This document shows, one piece after another, positions 15,842-23,115 of a stretch of 41,152 nt of DNA. Numbering within the stretch: the first letter of the stretch is position 1; each line of letters begins with the position of its first letter. The notes below the pieces were generated by a model. The model saw only the letters and a list, made by a program, of their open reading frames with translations. It ran no database searches and was not told where the DNA came from. Both the position numbers and the translations under genes were made by a program. Where the stretch lies: contig JAUIEM010000021.1 in assembly GCA_030428695.1 (NCBI GenBank), positions 1 to 41,152 on the forward strand. Direction: 5' to 3'. The stretch comes from a bacterium. GTDB taxonomy: Bacteria; Planctomycetota; J058; JAJDCP01.

Positions 15842-16434
15842 GTCCCCTCCTCCCGCAGCACCCTGCCGAGCGCGAGCAGCCCCCGCGCGATCAGCCGCTT
15901 GGCGGTGCTGCGGCTGACCTTCAGCTCGGCGGCGAGGTCGTCGACCCCGCGCTGCTGGAAGAACTTGAACAGCAGCGCGGTCCTCTCCTGGGCGGGCAGC
16001 GCCTCGAGCGCGCTCCGCAGCCGCGCCGCCCGCTCCCGCCGCGCCGCCCGTGCCGAGGGGGTGGAATCCCCCGAGCGCAGGCCGGCGAGCACGCTGCTCG
16101 TCGCGAGCAGATCTCCCCGGGGGCGACGCTTCTCCGCGTTCTCGCGCCGCGCCGCGACCAGCACGACGCGCTCGGCGATGCGGCACAGCCAGCGCGGGAA
16201 CGAGCCCGCGCCGCGGTACTCGAAGCGGGCGAAGGCCTTGTGGGCCTCGAGGAAGGTCTCCTGCAGCAGGTCGACCGCGTCGACGCGGGCCCGCAGGCGC
16301 GCCCCCATGCGCAGCTCCAGGTACAGGAGCACGCGCCCGTGGTGGCGCTCGAAGAGGGCCTGGTAGGCCTCGGCGTCGCCGGTCCGTACGCGCTCGATCA
16401 GCTGACCCGTCACGTCGTCCGCACCCTCGCGCAT
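15838..16434 (-). CDS. ECF-type RNA polymerase sigma factor
   Basis: The product has 198 residues. Region 2 is visible as AYQALFERHHGRVLLYLELRMG and VDLLQETFLEAHKAFARFEYRG, and region 4 as LEALPAQERTALLFKFF followed by the helix-turn-helix GVDDLAAELKVSRSTAKRL. This resembles planctomycete-type ECF factors associated with Ser/Thr kinases. The ATG at 16434 is preferred over a GTG one codon before because AAGGAG is better spaced. Its stop overlaps the kinase start (ATGA), the usual arrangement when a kinase controls such a factor. No anti-sigma factor is adjacent. It would direct RNA polymerase to a stress or envelope regulon. Confidence 0.94.
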   Translation of the reverse strand: MREGADDVTGQLIERVRTGDAEAYQALFERHHGRVLLYLELRMGARLRARVDAVDLLQETFLEAHKAFARFEYRGAGSFPRWLCRIAERVVLVAARRENAEKRRPRGDLLATSSVLAGLRSGDSTPSARAARRERAARLRSALEALPAQERTALLFKFFQQRGVDDLAAELKVSRSTAKRLIARGLLALGRVLREEGT

Positions 16435-16510
16435 CACGCTCCTTTCGGGATGAGGATCACCGGCGGGTCCGCGGGGTCAGCAAAAACAAGACAAAGCGCG
16501 GGCAGGGGGA

Positions 16511-16623
16511 TCGGAATCGGACTCGGAATCGGACTCGGAATCGGAACGGAAGGATCGGGCAGGGGCACGGGCGCGGGCACGGGCACGTTCGGAATCGGCA
16601 TCGGAATCGGAATCGGAATCGGA
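16511..16623. repeat. Hexanucleotide GGAATC repeat array
   Basis: Block 1 (16511-16548) repeats a 12-mer TCGGAATCGGAC about three times. A central block (about 16561-16587) has (GGGCAC)-like hexamers. Block 2 (16591-16623) has GGAATC hexamers in tandem. It fills the gap between the sigma factor start and the end of the lipoprotein gene, so it lies in the sigma operon's promoter or leader region. It is a simple-sequence repeat prone to copy-number change; any regulatory effect is inferred. Confidence 0.75.
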
Positions 16624-16635
16624 CCCTCCCGGAGT

Positions 16636-17358
16636 CTACCGCACCGCCGGGCTCGACGCGCTCGGGGCCCGGTCGCTCTCGACCCGCACGGTCCCGCTCT
16701 CGTCGACGAAGAACAGCGGCAGCCCCGCCACCAGCGGCACCGCCCAGGCGGTCCAGCCGGCGCGGGGGCGCGGCGCCTCGATCAGGTAGGCGTAGTCTCC
16801 GTCGACCAGGCCGAAGCCGAGCTCGATCGGCTCCGGCGTGGTCAGCTCCCGCAGCGAGCAGGCGAAGCGCGGCTCGCCTTCCCCGCTCCAGTCCGCCATC
16901 TGGTACAGGCCCTGCTTGGCGGCGATGTCCCGCAGGTGCTTGTAGGCCGGGCTGGCGGTCAGCTTCCCGCCCGGGGCCGGCGGGGCCGCCAGCGGGCTCG
17001 AGCGCTCCGCCGGACCCGCCGCCGAGCGCCGCACGAAGCCGTAGCAGTCGACGAACCAGCCCGGCGCCTCCGCATCCTCCGGCTCCGCCGCCAGCGACCA
17101 ACGCCCCCCGGCCTCGGCCCGCAGCACCAGCGCGTAGCCGGGCAGGGAGTCCGCCCGCAAGGGCGGATCGAGCCAGGGGTCGAGAGCCTCGAGCCGGGTC
17201 GCGAAGTCGTAGCGCCCGTTGCCATCGGTGTCGCGCTGGTGGAACTGCACCTGGGCGGCGACGACCCTGCGCAAGGCCGCGTCGACCTCGGCGTCGGGCG
17301 CGGTCTCGCCGCCACAGCCCAGGACGGCGAGCAGGATGCAGGGGAGCAGTCTGTGCAC
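16636..17358 (-). CDS. Putative lipoprotein (240 aa), DUF2950-like
   Basis: The start at GTG 17358 is preferred because AGGAGGG is 6-7 bases upstream; the ATG two codons earlier is too close to that site. The signal VHRLLPCILLAVLGCGG gives a lipobox LGC. The mature part has ALRRVVAAQVQFHQRDTDGNGRYDF, a D-x-D-G-N-G-x-Y pattern found in DUF2950-like and pilin-like planctomycete proteins. Later segments include DPPLRADSLP and FGLVDGDYAYLIEAPRP. The family call is tentative. It is an envelope protein of unknown role, upstream of the repeat array and the ECF operon on the same strand. Confidence 0.68.
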   Translation of the reverse strand: MHRLLPCILLAVLGCGGETAPDAEVDAALRRVVAAQVQFHQRDTDGNGRYDFATRLEALDPWLDPPLRADSLPGYALVLRAEAGGRWSLAAEPEDAEAPGWFVDCYGFVRRSAAGPAERSSPLAAPPAPGGKLTASPAYKHLRDIAAKQGLYQMADWSGEGEPRFACSLRELTTPEPIELGFGLVDGDYAYLIEAPRPRAGWTAWAVPLVAGLPLFFVDESGTVRVESDRAPSASSPAVR

Positions 17359-17646
17359 GGTCATCCCTCCTGTCTTCCCCGCCAGGGTAGCCGTTCGGAG
17401 GCTCCCGGCGAAAGGGGCCGGCGCCGAAATCGGCCGGTGGGGGCTCAGCCTGGACCGCGGCGCGCGGGTCTCTCATCCAACGTCCTCGTCCCTCCCGCTC
17501 GCCGCTTCCCACAGACCGTTTTACCATCTCCGCGCCGGACGCGGATGCGCGGACCCCGCCTCTCCCGAGCGCTCCCGGGCGCCCGTTTGCAGAGCGGCCG
17601 CCGATGCGCTGAAATGAGAGCACACGCGTGACCAGGAGGCCGTACG

Positions 17647-18801
17647 GTGCTGATCCCCTTCTCCCACGGCGGGCTGTGGGGATACCTCGCGGCGGAGACC
17701 GGCGCGATCGCGATCCAGCCGCGCTACGAGTGGGCCCGCTGTTTCTCCGAGGAGCGCGCCGCCGTCAAGCTCGACCAGAAGCTCGGCTTCATCGACCCGG
17801 GCGGGGCCCTCGCGATCCCGAACCGCTACGACGGCAAGTTCATCTTCCAGGGCCACGACTTCAAGGACGGCCTGGTCCCCGTCAGCCGCGGCGGGCGCCA
17901 GGGCTTCTGCGATCCCGGCGGGGCGGAGGTCATCCCCTGCCGCTACGAGCAGGTCCATCGCTTCGCCGAGGAGCTCGCGGTCGTCTGCGAGAGCAAGAAG
18001 TGGGGGGCGATCGACCGGAGCGGCGCGACCCGCGTCCCCCTCCGCTACGACGGCTTCAAGAGCCGCTTCTCGGCAGGGCTGGCCGGCGCGAAGAAGGACT
18101 TCAAGATCTCGCGCCGCCTCGGCGACGTCGAGTCGGCGACCTGGAAGTGGGGCTTCATCGACGTGACGGGGCGGGAGCGCATCCCCCTCGACTACCGCGC
18201 CGTGCGCTCCTTCAGCGAGGGCCTGGCCGCGGTCTGCAACTGGGAGCCCGGCCGCTACCCGGGAGCCCGCCTCGGCCTGTACGGCTACGTCGACACGCGC
18301 GGCGACCTGCGCATCCGCCACCGCTTCGACTACGCCTACCCGTTCGAGGACGGCATCGCGATGATCAAGGACATGGCGGGGGGCGACGAGAAGCTCGGCT
18401 TCATCGACACCCGCGGCCAGCCGAAGATCCCCTGCGTGTACGACGACGCCAAGCGGGTGGGGGAGGGCCGCCTGGCCCTGCTCAAGGACGGCCTGTACGG
18501 CCTGTACGATCTCGCCGGCCGCGAGCTCGTCGCGCCGCGCTTCACCCGCGTCGGACGCTTCGGCTCCGGGCTGCTGCCGGTCGCCGAGGGCGGGGAGCAA
18601 CAGGGCGTCGAGCTCAAGGGAGCGCGCTGGAGCTACGTCGACAAGGACGGCAAGGAAGCCTTCGCGACCGGCTTCGACGCCTGCGGATCCTTCGTCGAGG
18701 GGCTGGCGACCGTCACCTACCAGGGCCGCCAGAGCCTGGTCAAGCCGACCGGCGCGATGGCCCTGAGCTACTGGTGCGAGGCCATCCACCTGCCGAAGTA
18801 G
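17647..18801 (+). CDS. WG-repeat protein (384 aa)
   Basis: The protein is built of about eight WG/KWG-type repeats of around 45 residues. Each has a G-x-x-D hairpin such as LGFIDPGG, KWGFIDVTGRERIPL, YGYVDTRGDLRI or LGFIDTRGQPKIPC, followed by YD..F.EGLA. The repeats probably stack as a beta-propeller-like or solenoid platform for binding a partner. No signal peptide is evident, so it is cytoplasmic by default. The GTG start has AGGAGG seven bases upstream. It ends one base before the facing FHA gene, with no space for a terminator. Confidence 0.87.
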   Translation: MLIPFSHGGLWGYLAAETGAIAIQPRYEWARCFSEERAAVKLDQKLGFIDPGGALAIPNRYDGKFIFQGHDFKDGLVPVSRGGRQGFCDPGGAEVIPCRYEQVHRFAEELAVVCESKKWGAIDRSGATRVPLRYDGFKSRFSAGLAGAKKDFKISRRLGDVESATWKWGFIDVTGRERIPLDYRAVRSFSEGLAAVCNWEPGRYPGARLGLYGYVDTRGDLRIRHRFDYAYPFEDGIAMIKDMAGGDEKLGFIDTRGQPKIPCVYDDAKRVGEGRLALLKDGLYGLYDLAGRELVAPRFTRVGRFGSGLLPVAEGGEQQGVELKGARWSYVDKDGKEAFATGFDACGSFVEGLATVTYQGRQSLVKPTGAMALSYWCEAIHLPK

Positions 18802-18802
18802 G

Positions 18803-19855
18803 TTACAGAGGCGCGAGCCGGAAGCGCTGGGTGATCAGCTCGGCGGATTCCTTCGCCAGGGCCTCGGCCTCGCGCTCGCGGCCGATCTCGCGCAGGAAGA
18901 TGATCTGCTTCTTGATCAGGCCCGTCGCCTTCTTCTGGAAGCGCTGCAGGGTGGAGAGGTCGGAGCGCAGCTTGAGCAGCGCCTTGAGGATCGTGTCCAT
19001 GCGCTCCTGGGGATCGACGCTCGGCACGCCGCTGTCGTCGCGCTCGACCCGCACCGTCGACGGCACCTGGACGACCCGCATCAGGAGCCCGTCCGCCTTG
19101 ACCCGCTCCTCCTCGAGGTCGCGCAGGATGCCCTCGGCGTTCTCCTTGAAGCGGTGGACCTTCATCGCGAGCTCGGAGGGCTTGATCTTCTTGCGGTCGG
19201 CGTGGTCGAGGCGCCAGAGCTCGTAGGAGATGCGGGCGACGCCGACCTGGATGTGGTGGATCGTGTCCTCGTAGCGCAGGACGTTCTGCAGCTCCTCGGA
19301 GCGCAGGAAGCTGTGCTCGCGCACCCGCATCGCCAGCCCGGTCAGCGAGCTCGAGAAGTAGATGAAGGTCAGCCCGACCCACAACAGGTCACCGTGCTCG
19401 AGGGTCGCCTCGTCGATGCGCTTGCCGTTGAGCCGGGTGCCGTTGTGGCTGCCGAGGTCCTTGACCTGGAAGGCCCAGGCGTCCTTGTTCTTGATCTTGC
19501 AGTGGGCCCGGGAGATGCCGTTGTCCCGCAGCACCAGGTCGGCCCCCTTGTCGCGCCCGACCACGGCGGTGCGGCCGACCTCGATGGTGAAGCGCTCGCC
19601 GGACTGCCAGCCGCCGATCACCTCGAGGTAGGAGTCGGGGATGCTCTCCTCGTGGTTGCGCTGCAACATGTTGCGCAAGGGGATGTAGACGCGCTTCTCG
19701 GCCTTCTGGCGCAGCAGATCGAGCCGCTGCTGGAAGCGGGTCAGGTGCTCGCGCTCGATCGCGAGCTCCTGCTCGAGGACCGTGTTCAGGCTGACCTCGT
19801 GGGTGACGTCGCCCGAAGCGCTGATGCGGTGCGCATCCGGAATCGGCTTGTCCAT
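18803..19855 (-). CDS. FHA-domain protein (350 aa)
   Basis: A helical, coiled-coil N-terminus (LEQELAIEREHLTRFQQRLD) precedes an FHA domain near residues 75-175. The key residues are in place: VVGRDKGADLVL (Arg), GISRAHCKIK (Ser-x-x-His), GSHNGTRLNGKRI (Asn-Gly-Thr). FHA domains bind phosphothreonine, so it is a likely reader of Hanks-type kinases such as the one encoded nearby. The C-terminus is a long helical region with many charged residues. It is transcribed in the same direction as the STAS and DUF2723 genes, 114 bp after the STAS gene. The ATG start has GAGGAAG seven bases upstream. Confidence 0.9.
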   Translation of the reverse strand: MDKPIPDAHRISASGDVTHEVSLNTVLEQELAIEREHLTRFQQRLDLLRQKAEKRVYIPLRNMLQRNHEESIPDSYLEVIGGWQSGERFTIEVGRTAVVGRDKGADLVLRDNGISRAHCKIKNKDAWAFQVKDLGSHNGTRLNGKRIDEATLEHGDLLWVGLTFIYFSSSLTGLAMRVREHSFLRSEELQNVLRYEDTIHHIQVGVARISYELWRLDHADRKKIKPSELAMKVHRFKENAEGILRDLEEERVKADGLLMRVVQVPSTVRVERDDSGVPSVDPQERMDTILKALLKLRSDLSTLQRFQKKATGLIKKQIIFLREIGREREAEALAKESAELITQRFRLAPL

Positions 19856-19878
19856 ACACGGCTTCCTCAGGGGTGTAT
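19854..19878 (-). promoter_or_regulatory. Hairpin-forming inverted repeat over the FHA start
   Basis: ATACAC and GTGTAT (6 bp, perfect) flank a 13-base loop. On the minus strand the stem includes two bases of the ATG, and the loop holds the GAGGAAG ribosome site. It could limit translation; this is inferred from sequence only. Confidence 0.3.
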
Positions 19879-19969
19879 CGAGTCAGTCTAGGACAGCCGC
19901 GGCCCGACTTCAAACGAGCGCCCGCGGAGCCCCGCGCGTCCGGGCCTCAGGCCGGTGCATCGAGCGGGC

Positions 19970-20968
19970 TCAGCCGCGCAGGGCCTCCAGTCCCGCCTGG
20001 GGGGTGGGGGCGAGCTCGAAGACGATGTCGAGGCCGAGCATCTCGAGCACGATCATCAGCTTCATGTGGACCCCGGTCAGGACCACCTCGCCGCCTTTGC
20101 CCTGGAACAGCCCGCGGAACTTGACGAAGCTGCCGAGCCCGGTCGAGTTGACGTAGGTCAGGCGACGCAGGTCGAACACCACCGCCTGGACCCCGGCCCG
20201 GTCGAGGCCGCGCAGGGCCTCGTCGAGCTGGCGCACGGTCGCGTTGTCGATGAAGCCGTCGAGGGCGACGACCGCGGTGCGCGCGTCCGGCCGCTGGATG
20301 TCGATGCCGAGCGAGGCGCGCCCGATCGGCTCGAGGGTGCCCGAGCTGGTCCGGCCGGTCAGCACCGCCGCCCAGCCGGCGACCGGCGTCTGCTCGAAGT
20401 CGGGCAGGGGCTTCTCTTCGCTCTCGAACTTGTCGGTGCCGGGGGCCCAGATGCGGCGCGTCACCCTCGGGCCGGCCTCGGTTTTCTTCGTCGCGCGCAC
20501 GTCGAGCACGAGCTCCCAGACCTGGCGCGCGACGCGCCGGGCGTACTTGCTCAGGGTCCAGCGGTCGGCGTCCTCGAGGGCGGCGGCGAGCTGCTCGGGG
20601 CTGGCCTTCTTCGCGCGGCGGATCGCGGTGTTGATCGTCAGCCGGCGGCCCTCGAGGGCCTCCTTGCTGACCGAGCCGAGCCGCTGCAGCGCGCTCATCA
20701 AGTCGGTGTACAGGTACTGCAGCGCCTCCTCCCGCGAGGCGCCGCGCTTGACGTGCTCGGCCTGCTGCCAGCGCTCGCCGACCCAGGCCAGGTAGCAGCG
20801 CCGCGGCTCGATCTCGAGGCCCTTGTCGAGCAGCTCTCCGGCGACCCTCCGGCCGAGCTGCGCGCGGACCGCTTCCCGCACGGCCTCGTGGAGGTCGACG
20901 CGCTCGAGCCGGACCTTGACGAGCAGCTCGCGTTTCTTGCGTTGGGGCCGCAGGTCTTCGAAGCGCAT
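19970..20968 (-). CDS. STAS-domain protein with a long N-terminal extension (332 aa)
   Basis: The C-terminal 110 residues form a STAS (anti-anti-sigma) domain: VVALDGFIDNATVRQLDEAL, VVFDLRRLTYVNSTGLGSF, FQGKGGEVVLTGVHMKLMIVLEMLGL. The phosphorylatable Ser/Thr is in NSTG. The N-terminal 220 residues are charged and largely helical, with RRCYLAWVGERWQQ and WELVLDVRATKK, and I do not recognise them. It probably takes part in partner-switch signalling, but no anti-sigma kinase is next to it. Its ATG is 1 bp after the DUF2723 stop, so the two are translated from one message, and the FHA gene follows. Confidence 0.82.
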   Translation of the reverse strand: MRFEDLRPQRKKRELLVKVRLERVDLHEAVREAVRAQLGRRVAGELLDKGLEIEPRRCYLAWVGERWQQAEHVKRGASREEALQYLYTDLMSALQRLGSVSKEALEGRRLTINTAIRRAKKASPEQLAAALEDADRWTLSKYARRVARQVWELVLDVRATKKTEAGPRVTRRIWAPGTDKFESEEKPLPDFEQTPVAGWAAVLTGRTSSGTLEPIGRASLGIDIQRPDARTAVVALDGFIDNATVRQLDEALRGLDRAGVQAVVFDLRRLTYVNSTGLGSFVKFRGLFQGKGGEVVLTGVHMKLMIVLEMLGLDIVFELAPTPQAGLEALRG

Positions 20969-20969
20969 G

Positions 20970-22970
20970 CTACTCCACCCGCTCGAGCATCGTCCGCGCC
21001 TTCGGCCGGAACGGGTGGTCCGCGGGGGCCAGGTGCTGGAACATGCGCAGATTGTAGCGCATGTGGACGCGGTCCTGTTCCGACCGCTGCAGGGTGAAGT
21101 AGGCGATCGCCGCGTTCTTGTAGTGCGAGACCGGCAAGGTGTCCTCGACGTTGCGGTCCATCTTCTCGTAGCAGTCCGTCGCGAGCTCGATCAGCGCGCG
21201 CTCGTCGCGCTCGATGCCCTGTTTGAGCAGCTCGTCCCCGGTCCTCCACAGGGCGCGGTAGTAGGCGAGCCAGACCGTCCGCTCCCAGCGGCTGCCCTCG
21301 GGCTCGGGGGCCGCGCCGAGGCTGTCGGAGGCGAGCAGGTGGGCGGTGATCGTCCGCAGCGTGGCGACCGGCAGCACCGCCCCGCGCGGCACGAGGAGGT
21401 TGACCAGACCGAAGGGCATCTGGCGGTGGGTCGCCTCGAAAGAGCGGTCGTAGCTCGCGAGGTCCATCACGGTGCAGAACGGCCGCCCGGGGTTGGCCGC
21501 GATCAGCTCGGCGATGGTGAAGCCCTCCTCCCCGAAGAGCCGGGGCCCGGGGATGTCGATCGCGAAGTGGTGCCGGGTCTGCTCGACGAACCACGGCGCC
21601 GCCAACAGCGGCACCGCCAGGTGGGGCACCTCGCTGCGCACCCCGAGGGGCCCCTGCGCGTAGCGCACCGCCCCGACCTTGAGGTCGCCGCTGCTCAGCA
21701 GGATCGCGTTCTGGGGCAGGTTCTCGAGCACCGCGACGCCGTAGTCGTGGACCCGCATGTCGCCACGTTGGCTCTCCGCGCCGAAGTTGACGCCGATCCG
21801 CGCGCCGAGCGCGACCAGCACCAGCAGCCAGGCCCAGCCCCCGAGGTGGCGACGGACCGCCCGCGCGAACAGCAGCCCGAAGGCGATCATGCCGAGCACG
21901 TGGGGCAGCTGCCAGAAGCGGATGAACACGCCGTAGGGCAGGGTGTCCGGCTTCAGGCCGATGTTGGCGAGCTTCTGGAAGATGATCAGGTAGGCGATCC
22001 AGATCCCGAGCAGCCACGGCAGCGGACTGCCCCGTCGCCGCCCCGAGGCCAGCCCGAGGCCGGCGAGCAGCAGCCCGACCCAGAGCAGGTCGTCGGTGTA
22101 CTGGTGGAAGTACTGGCCGAGCGCCCGCGACATGTCCGCGTCGTCGTCGTTGGTCGTCAGCCGGAAGGTCCCGTACTCCTCCCGCAGGAGCTGCTTCTTG
22201 AAGCCCTCGTAGGTGCTCTGGTCGCCCCAGGTGTAGCGGGGCTGCATCGAGCTCGCCAGCGGCATCTGCAGGTAGGGGAGCAGGCCGAGCAGGCCGGCGC
22301 CCACCAGCCCGCCCATCCGCTTCCAGGTGAAGAGGTGACAGCGGCGCAGGCGCCGCGGCGGCGGCTTGTCCGGGTCACGAGGCCGCAGACGCAGACCCCG
22401 CCGCAGCAGCATCAGCACCAGGGGCAGGCCGACGAACAGCAGCGTCTGGTGGTTCGTCAGCCCGAGCCCGAACAGGCAGGCCCCGCACCAGGCGAGCCGG
22501 TACCGCGGCCGGCGCCAGTAGGCGAAGGCGACCGCGACCAGGAGCGCGACGAACAGGTTGTTCAGGGCGAACACCTCGGCGACGATCGCGTAGCGCCAGA
22601 TCAGGCTGCCGAAGGCCCACAACCCCCCGGCCGCGACGCCCGCCGCCAGGCTGCGCCCCTGACGGCTGACCACATAGCAGATCACGCCGGCGGCGGCCGC
22701 GTCGCAGACCGCCGACAAGAGGTTGACCCGCACGGCGACGCTCGCCGCCGGTATGACCTCGATGAACAGCTTCGCGAGCAGGATCCACAGCGGATAGCCC
22801 GGCGGGTGCGCGACCCCGAAATCCCAGGCCGCCGTGATCAGCTCGCCGCTGTCGCCGCCGCCGACCGAGCTGCCGAGCGAGGCGTAGTAGACGCCCAGGC
22901 ACAGGACCGAGAGGCCCAGGGCGACGAGCAGGGCGTGACGGCGGGAAGCGGAAGCGGAAGCGCGGGCCAT
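20970..22970 (-). CDS. DUF2723 (TMEM260-like) membrane glycosyltransferase
   Basis: The product has about 666 residues. An N-terminal helix LLVALGLSVLCLGVYYASL is followed by GGGDSGELITAAWDFGVAHPPGYPL, the DUF2723 signature with acidic residues in the first loop as in GT-C enzymes. About ten hydrophobic helices follow, and a soluble C-terminal domain starts near 350. The human member TMEM260 is a protein O-mannosyltransferase; bacterial members are presumed to transfer a sugar from a lipid carrier. ATG 22970 is chosen because the first helix begins at once. Upstream codons are low quality, and no strong ribosome site is visible. It is divergent from the helical unknown gene. Confidence 0.88.
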   Translation of the reverse strand: MARASASASRRHALLVALGLSVLCLGVYYASLGSSVGGGDSGELITAAWDFGVAHPPGYPLWILLAKLFIEVIPAASVAVRVNLLSAVCDAAAAGVICYVVSRQGRSLAAGVAAGGLWAFGSLIWRYAIVAEVFALNNLFVALLVAVAFAYWRRPRYRLAWCGACLFGLGLTNHQTLLFVGLPLVLMLLRRGLRLRPRDPDKPPPRRLRRCHLFTWKRMGGLVGAGLLGLLPYLQMPLASSMQPRYTWGDQSTYEGFKKQLLREEYGTFRLTTNDDDADMSRALGQYFHQYTDDLLWVGLLLAGLGLASGRRRGSPLPWLLGIWIAYLIIFQKLANIGLKPDTLPYGVFIRFWQLPHVLGMIAFGLLFARAVRRHLGGWAWLLVLVALGARIGVNFGAESQRGDMRVHDYGVAVLENLPQNAILLSSGDLKVGAVRYAQGPLGVRSEVPHLAVPLLAAPWFVEQTRHHFAIDIPGPRLFGEEGFTIAELIAANPGRPFCTVMDLASYDRSFEATHRQMPFGLVNLLVPRGAVLPVATLRTITAHLLASDSLGAAPEPEGSRWERTVWLAYYRALWRTGDELLKQGIERDERALIELATDCYEKMDRNVEDTLPVSHYKNAAIAYFTLQRSEQDRVHMRYNLRMFQHLAPADHPFRPKARTMLERVE

Positions 22971-23115
22971 CGTGTCCGGGGAGCGTGCGAGGAGCGGCAA
23001 GGGTACACCATCGGGGGGAGGATGCAAGCCGTCGGTGGGCGGGCCGGTTGGAGACGCGACGTGCGGGCGTCGGGGCTGTATCATGCACGCTACTTCCCCC
23101 ATCGCCGAGGATGCC

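Noticed and set aside
13226..16366. 1046-codon plus-strand frame opposite the kinase and sigma factor
   Set aside because: It is the antisense shadow of clear kinase, FGE and sigma domains; no motifs of its own.
16511..16623. CRISPR array
   Set aside because: The units are 6-12 bp tandem copies without spacers, and no cas genes are near.
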